Part shown: piece by piece, positions 35,011 through 45,242 of the stretch
How the letters are laid out: every line of letters begins with the position of its first letter
How positions within the stretch are numbered: the first letter of the stretch is position 1
NCBI GenBank assembly: GCA_011319805.1
Contig: SJRY01000327.1
Location: 1 to 64,000, forward strand
Reading direction: 5' to 3'
Length of the DNA stretch: 64,000 nucleotides
Source: Macrocybe gigantea
Taxonomy: Eukaryota; Basidiomycota; Agaricomycetes; Agaricales; Callistosporiaceae
Translations under genes and position numbers: made by a program
Notes under the pieces: model-generated
Database searches by the model: none
What the model was told of the DNA's origin: nothing
What the model saw: only the letters and a program-made list of their open reading frames with translations

Positions 35011-35080
35011 GCATTGACCGGGAGTCGAACCCGGAGCTAGGCCATGGGAAGACCCAATGTTACCGCTACACCATCAATGC
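35011..35080 (-). tRNA. tRNA-Gly (CCC), copy 2
   Basis: Same cloverleaf as copy 1, 93 bases upstream of it in the transcribed direction, with the same anticodon CCC and T-arm. The two differences, A to G in the D-loop and C to T in the variable loop, keep all pairings. This suggests a tandem duplication with both copies functional. Confidence 0.93.
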
Positions 35081-35138
35081 ACATATACATATAGTAGAAT
35101 ATATATTTAAATAATCATACGTATGTTGTGGAGACGGG

Positions 35139-38100
35139 ATGACTGACTCCGATCGCTCCTTTTCCAGATACATGCAGAGGAAGTCGAGCGCGCTACGCCT
35201 CCCACAGGCCCTTCAAGAGGTGATTAGCGATAGCCTTGCGCGGCCATCAACAAGACAACGGAAATCAAGGAAAGAAGAAAGGAAAAAGGAACGCCTCGAA
35301 CGGAAGCAGGCGAAGTCCCTCTTTTTTTCGGCCTCGAAACGACGGACACCTGATGAACATGAAGATTTGCAAGCTTGTAAGAGACTCAAGTCTGACAATA
35401 CCATTTCTACCAAGCCGTCCGTCTCGATACCAGCCACTTCAGTATCAGTGAAAGAACCGGACCGAAAGGCTCAGCAATCGGGACGAAGGACGACTGCCCA
35501 AGGAAAAAAGAAACAGAGTCGGAGCATATTTTCCGAGTATCCGCTTCGTCTACGAAGTCAGAAAGAAGAAGAGGAGGACGCGTATATCGCGTTTCTGGAG
35601 GCAAAGCTGGATACAAGAAAAAAGTGGAAAACAGCGTCCAGATGATGACGGTCTAGATGGTGCGGTATTCTGCTCGTTCACAATTCACAATGGGACATGC
35701 AACCCAGACCACTCGTATTAGGCTTACTGGATTTCGCGTCCTCTATTGGTGGTCCCACGAACATGGTTTGTACCATCTCTGACTCCTCCTTAACCGGCTT
35801 GACCAGCAACGACAGTCTGTTACTTCACTTTCCTCTGAAACCAATGACAAAGTCGAGGAGTATCAGTCCAGCCTCACGAATTCGGAGCACTTCTCTGTGG
35901 ATGAAAAAGAATGGCAGGGTATCGATGTGGATGATGTCACACTCAACTCGGAACGAGTTGCATCCTCATCACTTCTTAACACGTTCCAAGCGGATAGTCC
36001 CGAACCGCAGAACAATTCAGCAAAATACGTATTGCCCTCTCAAGGGCATTTGCAATCTTTAGGCGACATTGACTCCGGGGAGCAGACAAAATTGAAGAAG
36101 CGGTTGAAGGGGCTTCTCAATCGGTGCGGTCTATCGCAGTGGCTTGAATATAATGTCTTGATGAAAGCTGTAGGATGAGCGAACAGAATATGGGAAGCAT
36201 CCTCGACAGCGTTGAGGAGATATACAGGAATTATAGGCGCAATGGTGCGTGTTGCCCGTTCTCGGTGTATAGATGGCTTACGAGTCTCGTGAATCTAGAT
36301 GTCACATCACAGCTTTCGACGTTGATTGTCAACATTGTTGCTTCGCCTTCTTCATTATTGGATTCTTACGTTGTACTGTACGCTGGTCTCATATCCGCCT
36401 TACACAAGACCGTTGGCCTTGAATTCGGTATGTTTCCATTCATCACATCGACACTAAGTCCTGATGACATTTAGCCGCACATTTCGTACAAGAGGCTGTT
36501 CGATCTTATGAAGGCTTTTTTTCCACCTCAATAGAACAAGACACTCCGGCGAATCGCCAAGGTCAGGCGGAGGACATCAACGTGCGAGGAAAAGAATGCA
36601 TCAACTTGATTGCTTTGTTCTCGGAATTATACAACTTGCAGGTCGTTTCTGCTGTCCTTATCCTCGACATAATTCGAGAAATCCTTGACCAATCATTGCG
36701 AGAATCTAATATGGAACTGATACTGAGAATAGTCAAGAGTATGTATAACACCATCACTTATCGAGCGTTGTACACTCAGGTCAACCTTGATAGGTTCCGG
36801 GCACCAACTTCGACAGGACGATCCATCTGCATTAAAGGACATCATTTTCGTCGTTCAGGACAAGGCCTCGAAGACTTCCACGGCACCTAGGTAAGCGACG
36901 TATTTTGTCATTTCATCCGATGCCTACAATCGTCCACAGTTCCAGGACACGATTCATGCTCGAGACCCTTTCAAACGTTAAAAACAACAAATTGAAGAAA
37001 TCTGCACCAAGTCAAGGGCCAGATGCTGCCGACCGTATGAAGCGGTTTCTGTCTGGGCTGGCCAAAAAACGACAGGGTATGCTGCATTGAGCTCTTCGTC
37101 CGTTCCACATGTACACATAACACCTCCCTTCAGTGTTTACTCATGAGCCATTACGCGTCAGCCTCAACGACCTTCGCTCCGCTGAGTCTCGCGGCAAATG
37201 GTGGTTGGTCGGAGCGGCCTGGAATGGTGATCCTCTTGTCGAACGCCAACCGGATGTCAATCGCCAAGTCCTCACCTTCGACGATTATGAAAACACGAAT
37301 GAAGCTCAGCCCAGGAATGATCTATCTGGCCTGGCTCGGAGTCAAGGGATGAATACCGACATTCGGCGGAGCATCTTCATCGTGTTGATGAGCAGCGAGG
37401 TATTTATGATATCTGCGTTCTTTTACGACTCATATTCAACCAGGATTTCAGGACTATGTCGATGCTTGTGAGAGACTCTCCCAGTTATCTCTGTCTGAGA
37501 CTCAGCAACGAGAAATCGTTCGGGTCTTGCTTCATTGTTGTGGAAACGTACGCTCTAATCACATTCGGAAATGATGCTCTTCACATTTATTTTATTTCAG
37601 GAGAAATTGTACAATCCCTTTTACGCGCTTGTCGGTCAACGTCTTATGCAGTCCTCCCATTCCCATAAAATCACCCTCCAGTTTTGTCTATGGGACTTCT
37701 TCCGAGAACTTGGTGAGACCACGGTTGGCGGTGAGGCCGTGGTCAAGAGCGTGAACGATGGGAGTGAGTCGACAATGAGGAACAAGGTTTCAACCTCCAG
37801 GATGAAAAACATAGCGGCCGCTTATGGCTGGTGGATTGCGAAAGACTGCTTAACACTGACTGTGCTCAAGGTTAGTTTCGTCTTTCTTTGTCGGCCATGT
37901 TCTCAACCAAGTTTGATGCCTAGGCTGTAGATTTTACCGTGCTGCAGGGCCAATCACTCAAGTTTCTGCGGCAGTTGATGCAGCAGATCTTTATCAACAG
38001 CCAATCAGCAAGACCGTCGACACATTTCGAATACGGAAATTCCGGGCTGGTGAAGGATCGGCGTGGGATCGAGGAGATTTTCATCAAAGCCACACGAATA

Positions 38101-38256
38101 GAAACATTAGCCATGGGGTTAGTGTATTTTCTATCCGAGGCCTGCCCCCCATCAGACGACGTCCTTGGAAACGATGTGTCAAAATCGATGAAGTGGGCAG
38201 TCCAACTAGCGAAGGACACACTACGAACTGGAGTCGGCGTTCTCGCAAGCTTGTAA
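35139..38256 (+). CDS. SGD1: nucleolar MIF4G-domain protein Sgd1/NOM1
   Basis: Nucleolar factor needed for 18S rRNA maturation and small-subunit biogenesis. The N-terminus is highly basic (KSRKEERKKERLERKQAK) and is followed by the acidic EEEEDAYIAFLEAKL. The MIF4G domain begins LKKRLKGLLNR with MSEQNMGSILDSVEEIYR, then LYAGLISALHKTVGLEF, FVQEAVRSYEGFFS and LIALFSELYNLQVVSAVLI. The MA3 domain shows DIRRSIFIVLMSSEDYVDAC, REIVRVLLHCCGNEKLYNPF and YALVGQRLMQSS. The stop is at 38256. Reading from KLDTR into DDDGLDGLLDFASS requires a frame change in the six-A run 35618-35623 (two A short or one extra). It converges with EFM4, 139 bases away. Family assignment is firm from the MIF4G plus MA3 order. 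Confidence 0.9.
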
Positions 38257-38395
38257 ACGCTATTCCCGGGTGCCTTCTGAAAGGCGATGCCCGAGCATAC
38301 ACTACCACTTCTGCCCCAAATGTGTATTTTGGATATTCAATTCGAGAACTGTTTCAAGAAGGTCATTCTTCCTGACGGTCGTTTGACGTATGCAC

Positions 38396-39189
38396 TTACT
38401 GGTACACCAAGCCTGTGACTGCGCTCTCGAAATGCGATTGTAGCTCTTCCTCTGTAAAGTTACATGCTACACCGAGTCAGTGTATCATCGCGCTATTGTG
38501 ACTAAAGCCGCCCGCGCACATGTAATGAGGAAGTAGCCCCCTGGTTTCAGCAATCGACAAACTTGCTCCCGGTATTGAGTGGTTGGGAGCATGTCGTCGG
38601 GCTTCACTTCGGCCAAAGCAATGGCATCGAATGTTCCCTTGTCCAGAAGGATATCCCAGTAATCGGTTTCGGGTCCGTCGCATTGAATCGCGGCTAATAG
38701 AGGAGGGTGATCGGTGAGGAAATTGCAAGCAGCGAAGGTGATTTCTGGCACTGTGTGAGCCGCAGCGACAGACTTTGCAAGGTCAACGGCGCCACGACTG
38801 TAATCGATGCCCAAAAGGTGTGTCGGATTATAGCCAGCCTCTTCGGCTAGCGCAATAAGCAAGGTTCCGTTTCCGCTCCCTATCTCCAAAGCAAACGGGT
38901 TCGTCGAGGGTGATATGTTCTCAGAGACCCATGCGACCATTTTTTCGACCGATTCCTCTCCGAACCTGTCCTTTCACAGATCAGAATATTTGTGAACGGG
39001 AATGGTTACATACCATACTTCCCCTTCGTCACCATTCTCCTCGAAATTTGAGAGTTCGGTTTTGTAGACGCGATCCCAGCTGACCGATTGCGGCAGAGTT
39101 GAGAAAGAGGATAGTCGGCAATGAAGCCAGACTTACTGTTCCTTTTTGCCTAAGTTTGAAGGTGGGAGGCTGAGGGACTGAGTAGCCAT
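38396..39189 (-). CDS. EFM4: eEF1A lysine methyltransferase (Efm4/See1, METTL10 type)
   Basis: Class I SAM-dependent methyltransferase; the yeast homologue methylates a lysine of translation factor eEF1A. The start at 39189 gives MATQSLSLPPSNLGKKE, spliced to HWDRVYKTELSNFEENGDEG and EVWFGEESVEKMVAWV, a block specific to this family. The SAM site is ALEIGSGNGTLLIALAEE, followed by LLGIDYSRGAV, the acidic DYWDILLDKGTFDAIAL (motif post-II) and LLKPGGYFLITSCNF after the last intron. The end is SAVTGLVYQ with stop at 38396. All four exons join in frame. Size (roughly 220-230 residues) fits the family. Confidence 0.93.
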
Positions 39190-39357
39190 GGTTGCAGGAA
39201 ACAACTTAGTCTACATACACGGCAAAGACGTCAATGAGCCAAGACTGCCTGTTGCTTCATTACTCGTGCGTTGAGGTTTAAAAGTACAGGTTATACGTGT
39301 GTAGGGTATGCAGAAACAGCAACATTAGACGCGGCCCTCGTCTCGAAGGGCATGCGC

Positions 39358-39730
39358 TCAACGACCCTTGCCTTCCGTCCTCTCAAGCAGGTCCTTGGCT
39401 TCGTTGATTTTGCTCGCAAGGTAAGGCGATCCGCCTCGGTCAGGATGGTTAGCAAGCATGATCTGGCGGTGTGCGTCCTTGATTTTGGAGCGCAAAAGTG
39501 GGCCGTCCCTGGATAGAAAACGGTCAGTCGATGAAAGGTAAAAGAAAGAGTACAACGTACTTGAGGCCCAAAATAGCGATGGCCTCTTTCCTGTCCATTT
39601 TGGCTTTGAAGCCGCCCTTCACCCACTGCTCCGCTGCACTCCTACCAATGAATAGTCCCCGTTGCATGAACGAGCGTCCGAGAATAGCAGCCGCAATGGC
39701 AGATACGCCCAGAATGACCGGTGTTGACAT
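39358..39730 (-). CDS. PAM18: mitochondrial import motor J-protein Pam18/Tim14
   Basis: J-domain subunit of the TIM23 import motor; it stimulates mitochondrial Hsp70 at the inner membrane. The start at 39730 gives [18 protein letters not shown], a short membrane segment, then [20 protein letters not shown] and [10 protein letters not shown] 50-base intron joins to [17 protein letters not shown], then [20 protein letters not shown] with the HPD motif, ending ERTEGKGR at 39358. The protein of about 107 residues, with TM then J-domain, is the standard Pam18 layout. Its start is only about 70 bases from the start of the divergent helicase gene. Confidence 0.95.
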
Positions 39731-39799
39731 GGCGGATTCGGTCAGAACCTTTTTGATTTGAAGGGATTATGTGATCAACATTAAATTTGTCGTTCTTCA

Positions 39800-42561
39800 G
39801 TGCCCTCCACCATGGCAGCTTTTCAATCTATGAATCTTATGCAAAACCTCATCGGCGGAAAGCATTGTAATGAGACAATATCCACTATTACGATCCAGCT
39901 CTCCTCGCTCAACGCTGAGCTCTTATCGGTCTTCGATCATTCGCTGCCACTTGGTATATCCCCAGGCGTCTCGTCGAGAGGCCGACTGGTCGCGCTGGCC
40001 ATCGCCGACAACAACAATTGTCGCATCATAGAATTTGATGTCTCCTGGAGAAAACCCGAGGCTGATAGGATATCGTCCACAAAAAGAGCCAATCTCCAAT
40101 TGTTGCAGGACAAAGTACTGTGTCGCGCAGCTGGCGATCTCTATGCTTTTGATATGGGTCCGCTCTGCATGTTGTTACACTCCGATTTCTCTCTGCTCAT
40201 CACTAGTGGTGTGGACATACAATCCGCCACATCCGCCGTCAATCGCCGACCAGCAACGTCCGTTGAGGACATCATCGGTGACTCTGTCCCGATTATGAAA
40301 ACAAACATCGTCGATGTGTTCCAAAACACTGTCTACGACAAAGAAGATCGCAACCAGCCCACCGATTTAGCCATGCGTGCATGGCTTTCACAGTTCCTTG
40401 CACATCACCAGGCTGGCGAGATGATATTTGCTAAGGTACCCAGAATTGATACTCGCAAACTTGGTTCAGCTGTGCGTTATGTCGTCGTGTCATTCTGCTG
40501 CTCTTATTGGCTAAACAGGAATTTCTGTAGTCACTCAGCGTGATCGCCAAACTCTCAACAGACGCATTTCGCTTAGATCAGACCAAGCCCGTCCAGACGA
40601 CAAATCGTGTTCAGATTGACACCGTTAACGAGGATGGGGAAGCATCCTTAAAGTTCCTTGCATTCAATGATCGCATACGATCTCAGAAGGTCTGTGATGT
40701 CAGATTTGTGTCGCTTGGCTTGATGCTTAATAGCTTTTCAGAGAGTCAAAGTGACTTATCAAGGTACCAATACTGGCCAGTTCACTCTACCTGCAATGGT
40801 TACTCGCAGTCAGGGCAAGGGCGGGGTCATGACTTTACCACACTCTATGAGCAATGAGCAAGCAGCCCTCAAAGTGGTTTCTATAGGACGGGATGATCCT
40901 ACAACAGCTGAGGCCAAGAGAGCTGCTGCCATTCTCTGCATCTTACAAGGCTCACATAGTCTCTTTGAAGACAATTCATGGATTCACAATATCTGGTTTT
41001 CAAGAGATGATGATGTCTTTTTCTGGCCAAAGGAATGGTCAGAGGACTCCGGGGGCCATGGATTACTTGCACAGTCTCTTACCAATATTGGCAACCTTGG
41101 CTGTCACAAACTCAATGCATCTCAGCAAGTTGCTGTTAATACCATGCTATCTACTCTAGATGAGCATCGGATTACTATTATACAAGGTCCTCCTGGAACT
41201 GGCAAAACATCAGTTATAGCATCTTTTGTCCAACTTGCTATTGCTGTTGGTTACAAAGGTCTTTGGCTAGTTGCACAGTCCAATGTGGCTGTCAAGAATA
41301 TTGCTGAAAAACTGCTTAATGTTGGTTTTACTGCTTGGAAGCTATTGGTATCCAAGGATTTTCACTTTGAATGGTGTGTCTTTTTAAGATTATTTCTTAT
41401 TCTTATAATCCACTCTAATATACTACTTAGGCATGAACATCTCTATATCAAAGTCCAAGATAACATCATTATATCAGATTCTTTTCATACCCTTTCATTG
41501 CAAAGTATAAAAGATTGCAAAGTTGTTCTTTGCACATTGGCTATGCTTTCAAACTCTTTGATCTCCAAATTTACCCAGATTAATCCACTCAGAATAATGA
41601 TAGTGGATGAAGCTAGTCAAATAGAACTTGGTGATTACATTTCTATATTCTTAAACTTCAAGACATTGCGCAAAGCATGTTTTATAGGAGATGATAGACA
41701 ATGTAAGACATTGTTTAATTTTAATTGTTTTTATACTCAATTTTTAATTAGTACCTCCATTTGGTCAAGAAGATATTCAAGATTTGCAAAGCATTTTTGA
41801 AATTTCTCATCTTCGAAAAAATGCATTATTTCTAAATATTCAATGTAAGCTAAGTATTTTATTTCACTTTTTTTTAAAAGTACTAATACTAGAATTAGAT
41901 CGCATGCCTCCTCAAATTGGAGATGTTATTTCTACAGCAGTCTATGATCAGAAACTGAAATCAAATCCTCAACATCCAGTTCTGAACAGAGCTTGCTATT
42001 TTATCAATGCTCCTGGAAGTGAAAAACAGAATAAAACTTCATTTATGGTTTGCATAATTTATTTTTTATTTAATTGAAGCTGATTTTTTTGATTCAGAAC
42101 TTTGAAGAAGCATATGCAGTTCTTATATTAGCTCAGCTTTTTGAAAAGCAAAGAAAAAATTATCAAATTATAACACCTTATGATAAACAACGCAATTATA
42201 TTGAAGAGAAAATGAAGGAAATTCCTGGATTGCAGTGGAAAAATAAGTGTTTCAATGTTGACTCCTTTCAAGGTATAGTCTATAATATTATATTCTTAAT
42301 GCTTAAATAAATATTTTTCCAGGGAATGAAGAAGATTATATTATTATATCCTTAGTCAGATCACAAGAGCTTGGCTTTCTCAATAACACACGGCGTATGA
42401 ATGTTATGCTTACTCGGTGCAAGAAAGGAATGTATATTGTATCCAGCCAGAAGTTTCTATTGGGCATTGCTTCTAAAACACTTGCTGGTATACTTTTACA
42501 AGAGCTTGGGCCTGATGCTTGGCTAGAGATTAAAGATATTGAAAATGGACAGTTGCTATAG
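39800..42561 (+). CDS. SF1B helicase (Upf1/SMUBP2-like) with degenerate 3'-5' exonuclease-like N-terminus
   Basis: Predicted ATP-driven RNA or DNA translocase. The first 220 or so residues (RLVALAIADNNNCRIIEFD, RANLQLLQDKVLCRAAGDLY, AFDMGPLCMLLHSDF, ITSGVDIQSA) resemble a DEDD exonuclease fold, but I see no DxE motif, so activity is doubtful. The helicase core is complete: Walker A GPPGTGKTSVIASF, motif Ia VAQSNVAVKNIAEKL, motif II IMIVDEASQIELGD, motif III CFIGDDRQLPPFG, YRMPPQIGDV after an intron, motif V NVDSFQGNEEDYIIISLVRS and motif VI RRMNVMLTRCKKGMYIV. The stop is at 42561. An alternative ATG is at 39812. Base composition becomes steadily more AT-rich from about 40.8 kb and is extreme after 41.35 kb. 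Role unknown; Upf1-type RNA surveillance is one possibility. Confidence 0.85.
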
Positions 42562-43005
42562 TTTATAAATGCTTTTTATAGATAGTTCAAACTGCTTTAC
42601 AAAAATTCTGCAAGTAAATTTAGCTATTAGTTTTTTTTTTTACTTTCAGAATTCTTATATAGCAGTTTGGAACCAGTCAATAACTATAAAATATTCATGC
42701 TATTATAAATGTGTAACAGTAGATCTACTATCTGCAACTTGTGAAGAGCAAAGCATATACATAGTACTTAAGCTTGAGGCAATAGCATCTATAAAGCATT
42801 TTGTTGATGTTAAATTACTTGAAAACTTTGATTCAATTCCAAATTTTATCATATCAGAACCTGCAAGATCTATGCATCATAAGTATACTGATCATCTACA
42901 AATAAAAAACATACAATTAATACCATATCCATCTGGATATATAGCCCCAAACCTATATTATATTAGCCAGAGTCATATAAAGATCTCAAAATACACACCC
43001 AGTGC
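41350..43005. other. AT-rich island across two convergent gene 3' ends
   Basis: Composition drops sharply here; for example bases 42781-42840 have 15 G/C of 60, against 35 of 60 at 43861-43920 in the same gene. It covers the last exons and introns of the helicase (+) and of carnitine acetyltransferase (-), plus the 141 bases between their stops. Coding frames stay open and conserved motifs persist, so this is codon-level AT bias in coding sequence, not decayed intergenic DNA. The right boundary is abrupt and coincides with an intron of the acetyltransferase; the left is gradual. Confidence 0.8.
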
Positions 43006-45122
43006 CTTTGAAGAGATGTCCTGCACTTAGCCCACTAGTACTCAGCTTCCATTTCTGACTGTCCATGAATATTTGATCCTCAAACAACCTGGGGAATGGT
43101 CCATCTTCTGGGCGAAACATCATCTTTAAACCAAGAAGGTGTCGATCAATTCCTCTTCCAGTAGCAGCCTCTCTTGTCAAGCGAATATGTTTTTGCATTG
43201 CACGACAGAGCTTGGCATACTGTTCACTCAACTGAATGGAGGAGCAAGATCAGATACCAAGGATACTGATACAAGTCAGGATAAACCTACCGAGGAACAT
43301 GGGTCAATCATACTCATTACCCAGACCCGACTTTCTGTCGTCAACGCCCGGAGGGTTTCTGTTCGCCCACGTCTGAACATACGTGTTAAGACTGTCTCAT
43401 AGGTCGCCGTAAATTCGCCACGAGTCTTGTACCATGCAAGCTGCAGAGCCATCTGAATGTATGCATCGGGCGAGAACTTCGCTGATGACAACATAAGCAG
43501 TAGACAGGCAATGGCAGACTGTGGCAGTCATACCAAAGTCTTTGATCCAGTCAGCACCGTAATGGGTAAACCAAAAGACACTATCGTCCGAGTCCGAAAT
43601 CAGCTGCCTTGCCCTTGTCGTCGCCGCTTCACACTCCTGCCATAGCTTATCATCGGTTGTCCAGTCCAACCTCGTCCAACCTGTCGCGTCGAGTTTCTCG
43701 GATTGACTAGTCGGATCCAATCCTTCGGCGATTCCATACTCTGCCACGATGCTCGGGACCAAAGCATCACATACCGAATGTTCTCCAGTGGCGCCAGCGC
43801 GAGTGGCTGGGTCTATAACAAGGGTGAAAGGCTTATCGAAGAAACGGTTGGCAACGTTGTCTACCGTTGACCGTATAGAATGGAGATGAGAATCGACGGC
43901 TGCCTGGGCCTCCGGTCGAGGATGTTCGCTGGAAGTGGGCTCTATGACGTGGGTGGTGTGATCCAAACTGAGCCCCATTACGGAGGATAACAGAGCTTGA
44001 TAAGACGCCTGATTCTGAGGGCTAAGTGATAGTAGATGTTCTAAGTTCTGTCTTGCGGTTAAATTCGTCATCAGCCAACGTTCGACAGAATCTACTCGCC
44101 TCGGTCCAGCGATCGCGGTCATCAGCACTTAAGATGCCTATCGGAAATGCTGTTTCTCCCCTCCCAAGTCTTTCCTCCACGTCCGAAACGATGCCGAAAA
44201 GCCGAGCTTCTAGTTCATGGACAGTAACTAGTGCCGGTACGGAGCCTGAGATCTCCGGAGGATGATAGACGTTGACGGTATAACACCAGTTGTGAATTAT
44301 TACCAAAATATCCAGCGCATGCGGTGATGTGGAAGGGACAGATGTTGAAATTATATCACAGAAGGTTTTCGGAACGCGCGCCTTATTAAACATTTTGGCA
44401 GTGTTTTCGCGAAGCCAGATACCTGTGCACAAGTCATAGTCTATATTGGCCATGACGCGTAAAGAAGCTGGGCATACCAGTTCGCGTCGTCTCTGGATGT
44501 AGACCATTACTATGTGAGAGCGGGATAGGTTTCAGAGAGGTTGGTAGCTCAAGTGCTTCAGACATACGAGTCTAATCGCTGTCTGAATTCCAGCATGCGA
44601 TATATAAGCCAAGCGGCGCGCCGCACTTGCCAATACGTGATTCTTGCTCTTGGGTAGCTCGGGTCTGCGCGTAAAGCCTCCTCGGGTATCATGTTGTCGT
44701 CATGAAAAGCCAACCACCAGTTAGAGTTGATGAGCAGTGGTGCCCTCCATTCGAGATAGGCTTTATTCATCCAAAAATTATCATCCAGCCAGTTGTGCGG
44801 AGAGACTCTGTCCAAGGCTATTTTGCGTCAACCACTAACCTACTCAATGGTTATATAGAGATATACCAAGAAGGCGATCTTGGAGGACCTTTCCGATACC
44901 AGATTCAAACTCGTTGGCCCACTTCTCTCGCATAGCATAAGCCTTGTCGTATGAGTCTCCGCCGCGTCTTTCGGCTTCAAGCAAGAGAGGTTGAATGGAC
45001 GTCAAGTACCGATCCAGCGTCTGGCGGAGGTGTGGGACGGGCAGTCGGGGCAAAAGAGGAGGAGAGGTCGACATGGTTCGCGCTTGAACGACGGCTCGAA
45101 GTCTGTGGTAAGTTCGTATCAT
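42703..45122 (-). CDS. CAT2: carnitine O-acetyltransferase
   Basis: Transfers acetyl groups between CoA and carnitine for transport between peroxisome, cytosol and mitochondrion. The start at 45122 gives a basic leader (MIRTYHRLRAVVQARTMS) fit for mitochondrial import, then LPRLPVPHLRQTLDRYLTSI. Later blocks are VSPHNWLDDNFWMNKAYLEW, ITYWQVRRAAWLIYR, the catalytic His in AGATGEHSVCDALVPSIVAE, YIQMALQLAWYKTRGEFTA and LSTSGLSAGHLFKGTG. The C-terminus lies in AT-rich exons: FGAIYPDGYGIN, then SDMIKFGIESKFSSNLTSTK, ending STVTHL at 42703. No PTS1 tripeptide is present. The GYGIN-to-SDMI join lacks the usual few linking residues, so that junction is tentative. Its start is 120 bases from the divergent RMI1. 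Confidence 0.92.
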
Positions 45123-45242
45123 AGCCGTCCATCGTCAAAACTAGGCAAACGGAGGTGAATAGGAAGCCACGTGATTGAGCTTTAATCTTATCTTATCGTT
45201 TTGTCATGTGATGCTGGAAACATTCTTTCTTCTTTCATCTCA

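Noticed and set aside
42569..43030. AT-rich 153-codon open frame on the plus strand after the helicase
   Set aside because: It is antisense to the last exons of carnitine acetyltransferase, which read conserved FGAIYPDGYGIN and KFGIESK on the minus strand.
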